Below are positions 1 through 9,546 of a stretch of 47,364 bases of DNA, one piece after another. The stretch comes from Secundilactobacillus oryzae JCM 18671 (lineage in GTDB: Bacteria; Bacillota; Bacilli; Lactobacillales; Lactobacillaceae), in the NCBI RefSeq assembly GCF_000740055.1, contig NZ_BBJM01000014.1:1-47364 (forward strand), written 5' to 3'. Each line of letters opens with the position of its first letter. Position 1 is the stretch's first letter. The position numbers and the translations under genes were made by a program. The notes beneath the pieces are model-generated. The model searched no databases. It was not told the origin of the DNA and worked only from the letters and a program-made list of their open reading frames with translations.

Positions 1-15
1 GAACCAAGCAAGAAC

Positions 16-62
16 CAAAAAAAGAGTAATTTCAAGGGCTGTTTAGCCTTTGAAATTACTCT
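16..62 (-). terminator. Terminator after carB
   Basis: An inverted repeat with arms 23-40 and 45-62 (18 bp with one mismatch, 4-nt loop) is followed on the minus strand by a run of seven T. It lies about 70 bp past the carB stop and closes the pyrR-carA-carB unit. Confidence 0.9.
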
Positions 63-130
63 ATAAATTGTTCATCAACAGGATTTGACAAAGAGCCATT
101 TTTTTCTCAGATGCTTTTTGTATCCAACAA

Positions 131-2656
131 TTAAATATCATTCGTTAATTCGCTGCGGGCGTTCTCTATTGTAGAGCCAAAGGCAATTTCGCCCCCGATT
201 TGTTGCTGGGAGGTACCTGAAACTTGATTGATTCGTAACTGCTCAAATGGATAAGTAAACGACATGACAGCGACCCGATCTGGTTTCAAATTCACTTTAA
301 ATTCAGTCAGAATATCCTCGTCAAGAAGACCTAGCTTTTGCTGAGCTAAAATACGAATCCAGTTAATACCTGTCACCTTATTAAGAAAAGCCAATTCGGT
401 TAGTCTCACCGGTCTAATCCCAGTCAATTCAATTTCAGATTCAGTTTGCAGGAACAAGACTTGGACAATCCCCCTCAAATCACGTGAGTTGGCCTCTTTC
501 ATTGCCTTATCAATTAGGACTTGTTGCTCTTCTGATTTCAATGTTGGCGGAGTCTTAAATCCGGCAACTCGGTCCAGCTGATTGGAATGATCCTGACTGA
601 CCAAACGCGTCAATTCAATTGGGACCGCTTGTTTATCGGTAACAAACAGACTCACACTCAAATTAGCTCGTTCTGCCAGTTCAACGCCCAATGCTTGATC
701 TGGTGGTAAAATGACAATTTTTTGATGCCGTTTTTTGAGTTCACGAGTCAGATAATGTCGATTTCCGGGAATGAAAATAATTTCCGGTTTTTCGAGCTCA
801 ATAATATTCAAAACTTCACCCAATTGGATCGGCTCGATATACTGTTTATCACTCAACTGAGGCGTCAAGGAAGTTGCATTAGGATTGATATTCATGATAA
901 TGGTCTGGTAATTCAACTTACGCAGTTGGTTCAATAGTGTCACCGTAAAATAATCGGCAGCAGAGTTTGGTCCAAGTTGATTACCACCACGTCCCACTAC
1001 CAAAGCCGATTTTTCAGGTAATTTCTGCGATTCATTTTCGATCTCAAAGGTACTGTAGAAAATCGTCGAAAGTTTTTCGAATTCACCCGCCGTGGGTTCA
1101 ATTGATTTATAGGTCGGTAAAATATGGTTGTCACGCTCTAACTGACGAAGATCGTCAAATGGCATGTGCCAAATACCAGCAACCATCCCATCACCAAAAC
1201 CAAAGTACTTGGCACGTTCCAAAACGCTGACATCCATTGGATGATCTTGAATTTCAGCTTCAAGTTCAATGATGTGCTTCAACTTATAAAAATAAAATGG
1301 ATCAATTTTGGTTAACTCAGAAAGTTCATCCACTTGGTAATTTCTTCTAAGTGCTTCAAACAACACATAAATTCGATTAGAGCGCGGGTGAATCAGTTGG
1401 TCAATAAGTTGATTATCGGACAGCTGGATCTTTGGGAGTAAGTCTTTTGGACTTAACTGTGAAGAACGCAGTGATTTTAAGATAGCTTCTTCTGTACTTC
1501 GTCCCACACCAACAGTTGAACCAACAGATTTCATAATCGTATCTAAATGGTCGTCCGCTTCAGGAATATCTTGAAATGGCCAAATCGGCATTCTAGCTAA
1601 AACATGGTCCACCGTTGGCTCCATAATGGTAATTTGCTTGGCGTAGTTGTCTGGTAACTTAATCTCCGCTAGCTTTAAATCGGTCGCTAAATTAGCGATG
1701 ACAGTCGCAAGTGGGTATCCGGTTCCCTTAGCGGCTAGAGCGACACTCCTATCGACGTAAGGACTAATTTTAGTCATAAAATAACTGTGATCTTCACTAT
1801 TTAGGGCAAATTGAACATGTAGTGCTCCAGTGATTTTAAGCGCCTGAATAATCTGCAACGTGGCCGTTCGTAATGATTGAAACTCCAAATCAGTCAACGT
1901 TTGCGTTGGAATAAATGAAATGGAGTCACCAGAGTGAATACCAATGGGGTCCATGTTTTCAATCCCACTAATCAAAACCCCTGTACCACTCGAATCTCGA
2001 ATTGCGACCATTTCAATTTCTTTATTACCCACGATACTTTGCTCAATGACTGCTTGATGCACTCGCGACTCTTCAAATCCAGTTTCAAGCGCGTCATCTA
2101 AATCAGATTCATTTTCGCAGAGCTTACGATTGGCATCACCCCGAGGTGACACGGATTTTACAATCACGGGGTATCCAATTTCACGAACCACATCAAAAGC
2201 CTCGTCAAAATCCTGAACCACTTTCGAGCGAATGACTGGTTGATTGATACGATTCAAAAATTGCTGCATCAAGGCAGGATTGCTAACTTGTTGCAGTGCA
2301 ACTGGTGGTATACCTAAAATACGAACCTGATTTTCACCTAATATCCCCGTTTCTAAAAGCTCCTGTGTCACACGAATAGCGAGTAAGCCTCCAACAGTTG
2401 GTAAAATGGCATCTGGCTGCTCTTTTTCAATAATTTTACGAGCATTATCAACATTGACTGCTTGAATAAACATGTTACTAGGCTGAACCGATTCCAGCGC
2501 AACAGAATACGGGTTGTTATCTAGCAGTAAAGTTTTAATCCCCAAGCTTTGAAATGTTTGAATGGTTTGAAAAATGACACTATCAAGTTCAGTTTCATGG
2601 CCAATATCAGTTGGACCACCACCAAGGATTAGGACCTTTTGAATTTTATTAATCAT
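131..2656 (-). CDS. carB: Degenerate carbamoyl-phosphate synthase large chain (CarB-like, 841 aa)
   Basis: The protein follows the CarB layout: a pre-ATP-grasp fold (about 1-125), ATP-grasp 1 (130-390, with the conserved GIHSGDS and HVQFAL segments), an oligomerisation region (400-540), a second pre-ATP-grasp fold (from about 550) and a remnant of ATP-grasp 2. Normal CarB is about 1060 aa. The glycine-rich loop of site 1 (E. coli RPSFTMGGSGGG) reads KSVSPRGDANRK at 167-178. The metal-site residues E299, N301 and R303 of E. coli align with K296, S298 and Y300. About 100 residues of ATP-grasp 2 are missing near 655-675, the matching second-site E/N/R are G/R/V near 747, and the C-terminal allosteric (MGS) domain is absent. 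The frame is open throughout. ATG at 2656 is preferred over the GTG at 2662 because AGGAG sits just before it. Catalysis of carbamoyl phosphate synthesis looks impossible; the actual role is unknown. Confidence 0.85.
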   Translation of the reverse strand: MINKIQKVLILGGGPTDIGHETELDSVIFQTIQTFQSLGIKTLLLDNNPYSVALESVQPSNMFIQAVNVDNARKIIEKEQPDAILPTVGGLLAIRVTQELLETGILGENQVRILGIPPVALQQVSNPALMQQFLNRINQPVIRSKVVQDFDEAFDVVREIGYPVIVKSVSPRGDANRKLCENESDLDDALETGFEESRVHQAVIEQSIVGNKEIEMVAIRDSSGTGVLISGIENMDPIGIHSGDSISFIPTQTLTDLEFQSLRTATLQIIQALKITGALHVQFALNSEDHSYFMTKISPYVDRSVALAAKGTGYPLATVIANLATDLKLAEIKLPDNYAKQITIMEPTVDHVLARMPIWPFQDIPEADDHLDTIMKSVGSTVGVGRSTEEAILKSLRSSQLSPKDLLPKIQLSDNQLIDQLIHPRSNRIYVLFEALRRNYQVDELSELTKIDPFYFYKLKHIIELEAEIQDHPMDVSVLERAKYFGFGDGMVAGIWHMPFDDLRQLERDNHILPTYKSIEPTAGEFEKLSTIFYSTFEIENESQKLPEKSALVVGRGGNQLGPNSAADYFTVTLLNQLRKLNYQTIIMNINPNATSLTPQLSDKQYIEPIQLGEVLNIIELEKPEIIFIPGNRHYLTRELKKRHQKIVILPPDQALGVELAERANLSVSLFVTDKQAVPIELTRLVSQDHSNQLDRVAGFKTPPTLKSEEQQVLIDKAMKEANSRDLRGIVQVLFLQTESEIELTGIRPVRLTELAFLNKVTGINWIRILAQQKLGLLDEDILTEFKVNLKPDRVAVMSFTYPFEQLRINQVSGTSQQQIGGEIAFGSTIENARSELTNDI

Positions 2657-2698
2657 GCTCACTCCTCTCTAGCGCAATCAAAATGATTTGATTCGTTT

Positions 2699-3772
2699 TT
2701 ATTCTCGATTGCCATCTAATATTTCAACAAATTCGTCAAAAATATCAATGGCATCATCTGGTCCAGGAGCCGCATCTGGGAAAAATTGCACAGAAAAAGC
2801 AGGATAATCCCGATGTCTTAACCCCTGAACTGTTCCATTAATTAAATCGATATGGGTAATGATGAGCTGGTCCCGATCAACTGATTTAGGATCAATGGCA
2901 TAACCCTGTCCTTCCGCAGCAAAAATAACTTGGTTCGTAATAATGCGACGGATTGGATGGTTGGCACCGTGGTGTTCGGAAGCCATTTCTGTGACTTCCG
3001 CGTTATTTGCAAGCGCAAATAATTCATGGCCTAAGCCAATCGCAAATAATGGCATTTTTGACTGAATATCCTGAATCATCTCCAACACACTATTGGGCAT
3101 GTCAAATGGTGATCCGGGGCCCGTTGATAAAATAACACCATCTGGATCAAGATTACTGATTTCTTCCGCTGTCGCAGACCAAGGCAATACCGTTACGTTA
3201 CAGTTTCGCTTGGATAATTGCCGTAGAATACCATTTTTAAGTCCAAAATCCACCACAACGACATTCCGCCCCGTGTTGGGGTTGGGATAAGGCTTGGGTG
3301 TTGAGACCTGAGCCACTTGCTGATTCGTCAAAACGGTCGCATTTAATTGATCGAAGGCATGATCATCCGCCACGTCAACAATACTTCCTTTAATGGTACC
3401 GGTTTGTCGTAATTTACGAATGAGGTAACGTGTATCGATACCACTAATACCCGGAATATTGTTTTGTTTCAAGAATTCGTCAAGCGAGAGTCGCCGGTGT
3501 CGATTTTTCGAAATGCTGGCTAAGTCTCGCACCACCATACCCTTTGCGGTCGGTAGAATTGATTCATAACTATCATGTGTAATCCCAGTACTACCAATCG
3601 TTGGCTGAGAAAAAACGATAATTTGATTGTGATAAATTTGATTGGTGACGATTTGCTGATACCCAGTCATGCTTGTATTAAAGACAACCTGTCCCGTTGT
3701 CGTCGCACCAGACCCGAAGCCTTCTCCTTTAAATGCGGAGCCATCTTCAAGTATTAAATATCGTTCCGTCAT
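2699..3772 (-). CDS. carA: Degenerate carbamoyl-phosphate synthase small chain (CarA-like, glutaminase-dead, 357 aa)
   Basis: This is a full-length CarA by size and order: an N-terminal CarA fold (1-150, with PGISGIDTR) and a C-terminal class I glutamine amidotransferase domain (170-350). In the family the amidotransferase uses a Cys in GICLGHQ and a His and Glu in HPE. Here the first motif is AIGLGHE, with Gly246 (codon GGC) at the Cys position, and the second is FPD, with Phe331 and Asp333 at the His and Glu positions. The whole triad is therefore replaced, and the QNHGY segment is also altered (EGQGYAI). It sits 33 bp after pyrR and 36-42 bp before carB, with a strong GGAGAGG ribosome site. 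It should still be able to fold and pair with CarB, but not to release ammonia from glutamine by the known mechanism. Confidence 0.87.
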   Translation of the reverse strand: MTERYLILEDGSAFKGEGFGSGATTTGQVVFNTSMTGYQQIVTNQIYHNQIIVFSQPTIGSTGITHDSYESILPTAKGMVVRDLASISKNRHRRLSLDEFLKQNNIPGISGIDTRYLIRKLRQTGTIKGSIVDVADDHAFDQLNATVLTNQQVAQVSTPKPYPNPNTGRNVVVVDFGLKNGILRQLSKRNCNVTVLPWSATAEEISNLDPDGVILSTGPGSPFDMPNSVLEMIQDIQSKMPLFAIGLGHELFALANNAEVTEMASEHHGANHPIRRIITNQVIFAAEGQGYAIDPKSVDRDQLIITHIDLINGTVQGLRHRDYPAFSVQFFPDAAPGPDDAIDIFDEFVEILDGNRE

Positions 3773-3805
3773 TTAAATCCTCTCCTAAATACATGACCGC
3801 AATCT

Positions 3806-4354
<549 letters not shown>

Positions 4355-4427
4355 CTAAAATAAATTGTTGGTCACGTCAAATCTCAAAAAGTTTATTAAA
4401 TTAAGTAAAGCATAAAACCGAGCTTTT

Positions 4428-5354
4428 TTAAAGGTGGTCGTCCTGCTTAATTCCAGCTTGGTGCCGAAGTTTCGTCACCATGGCTTGAAATTCCTCAGGC
4501 ACCTGAACCGTAAATAGCATCTCTTTCCCGGTTGTTGGATGCGTAAAGCCCAATTCCTTTGCATGTAAATATTGGCCGGTCCCTGGCAGCGTCTTCTTAG
4601 GCCCATATAGTGGGTCTCCCGCCAATGGATGACCAATCGATTTCATGTGCACGCGAATTTGATGCGTCCGTCCTGTTTCCAGACGGCAGGCAATCAAGGT
4701 GTAGTGAAGATAGCGCTCTAAAACTCGGTAATGCGTTATCGCTGGTCGCCCATCCGCCACAATGGCCATTTGCTTACGATCTTTTGGTGATCTCGCGATT
4801 GGTGCGTCAATAGTCCCTGAATCGTTTTTAACAATTCCGTGGACCAGTGCGAGATATTCGCGTTTGTTGGTCTTAGCTTTCAACTGAGCAGCTAAAAACT
4901 GGTGTGCATGATCGTTCTTCGCCACCATCAACAAGCCACTCGTATCTTTGTCAATTCGGTGGACGATACCGGGCCGAAATTCACCGTTAATTGTTGATAG
5001 CGGACTATGATGAAGCAGCGCATTTACTAAGGTATGGTTGGGATGACCTGCCGATGGATGCACCACCATGCCAGCCGGTTTGTTGACCACAATCACATCA
5101 TCATCTTCGTAAACGATATCCAAGGGAATGGCTTCAGGCTGCACATCAATGGCCACGGGATCTGGTTTTTGAATCTCAATTAAATCACCAGTAGCCACGG
5201 CATACTTAGGCTTTTCAGTTTTTCCATTGACCTTAATTTGGTCAGCTTCGATGGCATTTTTAACTTGGGAACGGCTCCAGTCAGCAAAATGCTCGCTAAT
5301 AACTTTATCGAGGCGCCCTGATTCCGTCGTAATTTCAAATTGTTCAGTTTCCAT
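4428..5354 (-). CDS. rluD: 23S rRNA pseudouridine synthase, RluD family
   Basis: RluA/RluD-family enzyme that isomerises uridines in 23S rRNA. The 308-aa protein has an N-terminal S4 RNA-binding domain (about 12-65) and a pseudouridine synthase domain with the signature HRIDKDTSG at 132-140; Asp135 is the expected nucleophile. The start is placed at the ATG at 5352-5354, which overlaps the lspA stop as TAATG, giving translational coupling; the longer frame upstream runs inside lspA and is unlikely. The conserved lspA-rluD-pyrR order supports the call. Confidence 0.94.
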   Translation of the reverse strand: METEQFEITTESGRLDKVISEHFADWSRSQVKNAIEADQIKVNGKTEKPKYAVATGDLIEIQKPDPVAIDVQPEAIPLDIVYEDDDVIVVNKPAGMVVHPSAGHPNHTLVNALLHHSPLSTINGEFRPGIVHRIDKDTSGLLMVAKNDHAHQFLAAQLKAKTNKREYLALVHGIVKNDSGTIDAPIARSPKDRKQMAIVADGRPAITHYRVLERYLHYTLIACRLETGRTHQIRVHMKSIGHPLAGDPLYGPKKTLPGTGQYLHAKELGFTHPTTGKEMLFTVQVPEEFQAMVTKLRHQAGIKQDDHL

Positions 5355-5806
5355 TACTTCTTCATTCTTTCTTCGAACAGCATGAATGTAAGCAGGAGAA
5401 CAACCCCTACTGTTAAACAAGTATCCGCAAAATTAAAAATGGGAAAATGAATAAAATCAAGTTGGAACATGTCCACAACGTATCCTTGTGTTGCACGATC
5501 AATAAAATTGCCCAATGTTCCGGCAATCAGTAGTGAAATTGAAAGCGCATATGGCCAATAATGGCGGAAAACCCAAAAGTAATAAATCATGACGGCAAGC
5601 GCAAAAACAGTAATAATGGTGAACAACCATTGTTGGCCGCTCAGAATACTCCAGGCAGCACCGTCATTTTGTAAGTTTGTAAGTGAAAGTACCCCAGGTA
5701 CCAAAACTTTAGTCGCCCCTAAAGCAACACCGGCAACAATCGCATGCTTAATGAGTTGATCAATCACGATAAGTCCGATCATGAGTAAGGTAAATAAAAT
5801 AATCAT
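5354..5806 (-). CDS. lspA: Lipoprotein signal peptidase (signal peptidase II)
   Basis: Membrane aspartic protease that removes the signal peptide of diacylglyceryl-modified prolipoproteins. The 150-aa protein has four hydrophobic segments and the family motifs NDGAAWS (47-53), GNFIDR (99-104), VVDM with Asp112 and FNFADT with Asp128; the last two Asp are the catalytic pair known from LspA structures. Its stop overlaps the rluD start. It lies 29 bp after fhs on the same strand, so it is probably part of a longer transcript that includes ebsA-like and fhs. Confidence 0.95.
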   Translation of the reverse strand: MIILFTLLMIGLIVIDQLIKHAIVAGVALGATKVLVPGVLSLTNLQNDGAAWSILSGQQWLFTIITVFALAVMIYYFWVFRHYWPYALSISLLIAGTLGNFIDRATQGYVVDMFQLDFIHFPIFNFADTCLTVGVVLLLTFMLFEERMKK

Positions 5807-5835
5807 AGTCTTCTCCAGTTTGAATGTCGGATATT

Positions 5836-7500
5836 TTAGAACAAGCCAGTAATCTTACCATTTTCGTCTATATCCATATTTAGTGCAGCAGGTTTCTTTG
5901 GTAATCCAGGCATCGTCAAAATTTTCCCGGTTAAGGCGACGATGAAGCCAGCCCCTAACTTAGGAATGAATTCGCGTACATGAATGGTGAAATCAGTTGG
6001 TGCCCCTAAAACACTGGCTTCATCCGTGAATGAGTACTGGGTTTTGGCCATACAAACGGGTAACTGATCCCAGCCCCGTGCTTGGAACGTTTTAAGTTGA
6101 CGGGCAGCCTTAGCCGATAATTCAACCTTTGCACCACCATAAATTCGAGTGACAATCTGTGTCATTTCCGTCATCAAATCATCGTCGTCGTTGTAAAGTG
6201 GCTTGAAGGTCGTTGGCTTGGTCTCACAGGCCTCGATAACTCCCGCAGCTAGTTCAGTTGCGCCATCACCACCGTTTGCCCAGACCGTCGTATCATAGGC
6301 AGTGACACCCAATTCAGTCTCGACTAGTGCCTTCAGCGTTGCCACTTCGGCATCGGTATCCGAGCTAAAGCGGTTAATGGCCACTACGACCGGAACGCCA
6401 TATTGGCGCATGTTGGCGACATGCCGTTTGAGGTTCGCACTTCCAACTTTCAATGCCTCCAGATTTTCGACACCCAACTCTGGTAATTTAACTCCTGCAT
6501 TGTATTTAAGTGCACGAATGGTTGCGACAATGACAATCGTATCGGGCGTTTTTCCTAAATTAGGAACCTTGATATCTAAAAATTTTTCAGCCCCTAAATC
6601 GGCGCCAAAGCCCGCCTCAGTTACCGCATAGTCGGCTAATTTTAAAGCAGCGTTAGTGCCCAAAATAGAGTTACAGCCGTGCGCAATGTTGGCAAATGGA
6701 CCGCCATGAATAATGGCTGGGGTATGCTCCAGCGTTTGAACTAGATTAGGTTTGATGGCATCTTTTAGTAATAAGGCAATCGCACCGCCAACTTGTAAGT
6801 CGGCAACGGTCACGGGTTCTTTATCATAAGTGTAGCCAATTAAAATCTTATTTACGCGCCGTTTCAAGTCCATCAGGTCCGTACCCAAACATAAAATTGC
6901 CATCAATTCACTGGCAACGGTAATATCAAAGCTTGATTGGCGTGGAACCCCGCCCGTTCGACCTCCAAGACCGGTTACGACGTCTCGGAGTGCACGATCG
7001 TTAATATCGAGGACGCGATTCCAGGTAATGGCCCTAGGGTCAATTCCCAGTTCATTGCCTTGGTGAATATGATTATCAATCAGCGCCGCTAACGTATCAT
7101 GAGCTTCTGTCAGGGCATGCAAATCACCCGTAAAATGCAGATTAATATCTTCCATGGGAATGACTTGGGCCATACCGCCACCTGTAGCGCCACCCTTCAT
7201 GCCCATTACCGGTCCCAATGAGGGTTCCCGTAGTGCAATTGCGGTCTTCTTACCAGCTTTGGTAAGCGCATCACCCAACCCTACCGTCACGGTCGATTTT
7301 CCTTCACCAGCAGGCGTCGGGTTAATCGATGTGACTAGTATTAGTTTATGACCAGCTGTCTTCCCCTGAATGGGTAACTTAATCTTGGCCTTGTTTTCAC
7401 CATAGTGCTCAATATCTGTATGTGCCAAACCTAATTTAGCCGCGATATCATCGATAGGCTCGCCCGTAGCCGCCTGTGCAATTTCAATATCTGTTTTCAA
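5836..7500 (-). CDS. fhs: Formate-tetrahydrofolate ligase
   Basis: Makes 10-formyl-tetrahydrofolate from formate, THF and ATP, feeding purine synthesis and initiator tRNA formylation. The 554-aa length is typical. The ATP loop is visible as [10 protein letters not shown] near residues 62-71, followed by the conserved [18 protein letters not shown] region; the [11 protein letters not shown] segment lies in the middle. The start is a TTG (7498-7500) preceded by a run of five G about 9 bp upstream. It follows the ebsA-like gene by 12 bp. Confidence 0.96.
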   Translation of the reverse strand: MKTDIEIAQAATGEPIDDIAAKLGLAHTDIEHYGENKAKIKLPIQGKTAGHKLILVTSINPTPAGEGKSTVTVGLGDALTKAGKKTAIALREPSLGPVMGMKGGATGGGMAQVIPMEDINLHFTGDLHALTEAHDTLAALIDNHIHQGNELGIDPRAITWNRVLDINDRALRDVVTGLGGRTGGVPRQSSFDITVASELMAILCLGTDLMDLKRRVNKILIGYTYDKEPVTVADLQVGGAIALLLKDAIKPNLVQTLEHTPAIIHGGPFANIAHGCNSILGTNAALKLADYAVTEAGFGADLGAEKFLDIKVPNLGKTPDTIVIVATIRALKYNAGVKLPELGVENLEALKVGSANLKRHVANMRQYGVPVVVAINRFSSDTDAEVATLKALVETELGVTAYDTTVWANGGDGATELAAGVIEACETKPTTFKPLYNDDDDLMTEMTQIVTRIYGGAKVELSAKAARQLKTFQARGWDQLPVCMAKTQYSFTDEASVLGAPTDFTIHVREFIPKLGAGFIVALTGKILTMPGLPKKPAALNMDIDENGKITGLF

Positions 7501-7512
7501 CTGAATAACCCC

Positions 7513-7896
7513 CTATTTTGAAATAATTGCTTGTAGTTCAATGACCGAGTTTCGTGGCATAATAAAGTTATAAATTTTTCCGTTTGCGACAAAGCCGATT
7601 CGGTACTTAGATGTTGTGACGGTCGAAATACCGTCTAACGGAATCTGTGCCCCGCCTCGATTGATCACTTTTTTGATAATCAGCGTGTGGTCCTTAATCA
7701 CCATGTGGCGATAGTGGATTTCAATCCAACTAATTAGTGCAAACACCACAAAAAATGCAAAGGTAATCCACTGAAAGTGGGTAATCTCAAGCCAAACAAC
7801 GACGCCGGCAAGAAAAATCATAAACGTCCAGCTCCAGTTAATAATGCTGACAAGCGGACTTGGTTGATATAAAAATCGACGCTCTTGAGTTAACAT
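7513..7896 (-). CDS. EbsA-like membrane protein
   Basis: A 127-aa protein with two closely spaced transmembrane segments (about residues 17-55) and a C-terminal soluble region of about 60 residues that resembles a short PH-like beta domain (VIKDHTLIIKK, then IPLDGISTVTTSKYRIGF). It matches the EbsA/pore-forming small protein family found beside small RNase HI genes in lactobacilli; the biochemical role is not established. The start at 7896 is chosen over an upstream codon because GAAAGGA sits 9 bp before it. It is divergent from the RNase HI-like gene and only 28 bp separate the two start codons. Confidence 0.75.
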   Translation of the reverse strand: MLTQERRFLYQPSPLVSIINWSWTFMIFLAGVVVWLEITHFQWITFAFFVVFALISWIEIHYRHMVIKDHTLIIKKVINRGGAQIPLDGISTVTTSKYRIGFVANGKIYNFIMPRNSVIELQAIISK

Positions 7897-7924
7897 AACA
7901 ACGATCCTTTCAAGGAGGAGTAAT

Positions 7925-8320
7925 ATGATTACATTATACACTGATGCCGCAACGAATCCTAAAACTAAAGTGAGTGCTTGCGGAGTCTTAATAATTGAAA
8001 ATAATCAGCAACAACAATTAAAATTTTCCTTACCTACTGGTGATAATCACGAAAGCGAATTTCGTGCAGCTATTAAGGGATTTGAAGCCCTTATTTACCA
8101 ATACATGATCCCTAGTGAAAAGACTGTCCGTTTTTATACGGACAGTCAGTTATTAGCAGATAGTATTCAGAAACGATATGCCAAGCATTATCAATCCCTA
8201 TTGGACGACTTACTTGGATTACAAGATCAATTTGCCTTCGTCTTAACTCAGTGGGTACCTGAAAAACAAAATCAAGGCGCTCATCACTTGGCCCTTCAAG
8301 AACTTCATTCTCAAGAATGA
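7925..8320 (+). CDS. Small RNase HI-like protein (131 aa)
   Basis: RNase H fold protein of the short Gram-positive type. The expected metal ligands are Asp7 (YTDAA), Glu45 (SEFRAAI) and Asp73 (YTDSQ). The fourth acidic residue, in the family motif N-x3-D-x-LA, is replaced by His120 (NQGAHHLA). In classical RNase HI that Asp assists catalysis and product release, so activity may be weak or altered. Its ATG follows AAGGAGGAG by 4-6 bp. The gene ends 5 bp before the stop of the convergent oxidoreductase, with a terminator overlapping its last codons. Confidence 0.82.
   Translation: MITLYTDAATNPKTKVSACGVLIIENNQQQQLKFSLPTGDNHESEFRAAIKGFEALIYQYMIPSEKTVRFYTDSQLLADSIQKRYAKHYQSLLDDLLGLQDQFAFVLTQWVPEKQNQGAHHLALQELHSQE
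7933..7938 (-). promoter_or_regulatory. Possible -10 box for the ebsA-fhs-lspA transcript
   Basis: A perfect TATAAT on the minus strand sits inside codons 3-5 of the divergent RNase HI-like gene, about 37 bp upstream of the ebsA-like ATG. The -35 position (TAGGAT, 17-bp spacing) is poor, so this is a tentative call. Confidence 0.35.
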
Positions 8321-8334
8321 GGTTCTTATTTTTT
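8298..8334 (+). terminator. Terminator overlapping the end of the RNase HI-like gene
   Basis: A 12-bp stem (8298-8309 with 8316-8327, one G-T pair) and 6-nt loop is followed by A and six T. The stem includes the stop codon of the upstream gene and the T-run lies over the stop of the convergent oxidoreductase gene. Confidence 0.85.
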
Positions 8335-9444
8335 ACTGATGTAAAGGTTAATATCCTTCTCAAACTTCGACCAATCTGGTTGGCCACCAAAGATGACAGA
8401 ACCAGCCAATAATTTACCAATAATTGGGCCAGTAGTCAGACCTGAAGAACCAAGCCCGCCTGCAACCATCACCTTATTGAAGAACGGAATGGGACCAAAG
8501 AATGGTGCGAAATCACTTGTGTAGCCCCGAGTTCCCACACGCATGCCAGTTACTTTATCAATGGTTAAATCAGCAATCATTTGCTTGGCACTGCGGAACA
8601 AATCGTCTTTTGCTTCGCCGGTTGCTTCTAGATTAAAGGTAGCGTCATCTTCATGGGTGGCGCCCACGACTAGTTGACCATTGCCAAACGGAATAAAGTC
8701 ACGCTCTCCCTCAGGCATCAACACCGGCATAACTTGATGGCTTTCAATATTTTTAACACTCAATTCAATTAATTGCCCTTTTTGAGGACGAACATCAACG
8801 TCAATATCCAGCGGTTTTAGTGTCTCCTTCATCCAAGCGCCAGTCGCGACAACCACGCGATCAAATCGTTCTAGTTTACTCCCCATCATCACGTTACCAT
8901 CAGAATTGAGGGTTACCCGCTGCTGTTTGATGGTTAGATTACGATTCGTTGCAATTTTCAAAAGCGCGTCAATGTATTTCGATCCGTCAAGACGGGCGCC
9001 ACCGGAAACGAAGACACCGGGTTGAGCGTTTGTTAGTAAGGGGATTCGTTGCGCGACCTCTTCAGCACTCAACTTAAGCACCTCACCCATCTGAGCCGTT
9101 TCTGTTCGTCGCTTCTCAGCCAGCAAGTACAAGGCATCTAAATCCGCTTCATCAGTTCGGGTAATAATTGTCCCAGTTTGTTGATAAACCTCGTTATCAA
9201 AGTTAGCTTCACGTGCTAATTGGGGTAATAATTCTGCGCCTCGCTTAGCTAGCTCGTACCATTGCTTATTTCGACGCTTAGAAAGCCAAGGTGAAATAAT
9301 CCCAGCCGCTGCTTTTGTTGCCTGACCAGTTCCATCATCGTACAAGGTTACCTCTTGTTGCTCGTGCCCTGGTAATTGACTTAAATAATAAGCGACTGTT
9401 GCACCAACAATGCCACCGCCAATAATTGCCACTTTTTGTGTCAT
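8326..9444 (-). CDS. FAD-dependent oxidoreductase, D-amino acid/glycine oxidase (DAO) family
   Basis: A 372-aa flavoprotein with an N-terminal dinucleotide-binding motif GGGIVGATVAYYLS (8-21) and the DAO fold: the RPQKGQL strand in the middle and a C-terminal GLGSSGLTTGPIIGK segment that contacts FAD. Family members oxidise glycine, sarcosine, D-amino acids or deaminate similar amines; the substrate cannot be read from the sequence. The ATG has GGAGGTTTTTTA before it. It is monocistronic between convergent RNase HI-like and upstream nitroreductase genes. Confidence 0.85.
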   Translation of the reverse strand: MTQKVAIIGGGIVGATVAYYLSQLPGHEQQEVTLYDDGTGQATKAAAGIISPWLSKRRNKQWYELAKRGAELLPQLAREANFDNEVYQQTGTIITRTDEADLDALYLLAEKRRTETAQMGEVLKLSAEEVAQRIPLLTNAQPGVFVSGGARLDGSKYIDALLKIATNRNLTIKQQRVTLNSDGNVMMGSKLERFDRVVVATGAWMKETLKPLDIDVDVRPQKGQLIELSVKNIESHQVMPVLMPEGERDFIPFGNGQLVVGATHEDDATFNLEATGEAKDDLFRSAKQMIADLTIDKVTGMRVGTRGYTSDFAPFFGPIPFFNKVMVAGGLGSSGLTTGPIIGKLLAGSVIFGGQPDWSKFEKDINLYISKK

Positions 9445-9508
9445 TAAAAAACCTCCACATCAATTTATCTAACTCTATACTAGCACATCCAGTTATGATC
9501 GATGGCAC

Positions 9509-9537
9509 AAAAAAAGCCGCCCCGGTCTCGGGAGCGG
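9509..9537 (-). terminator. Terminator after the nitroreductase gene
   Basis: A GC-rich hairpin (GCCGCTCCCG paired with CGGGGCGGC around a 4-nt loop) lies just past the nitroreductase stop and is followed by seven T on the minus strand. Confidence 0.9.
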
Positions 9538-9546
9538 CAATTTTTA

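Noticed and set aside
131-660. CarB C-terminal shortening as a frameshift artefact
   Set aside because: Sequence equivalent to the end of ATP-grasp 2 (GGEIAFGSTIENA) is still present in frame near the C-terminus, so the loss in the second domain is internal; past the stop there is only a terminator and no remnant of the MGS domain.
2645-2680. GAGAGG sequence between carA and carB resembling the PyrR binding-loop core
   Set aside because: Only the GAGAG core fits; the flanking consensus pairs are absent and the purines are explained as the carB ribosome binding site.
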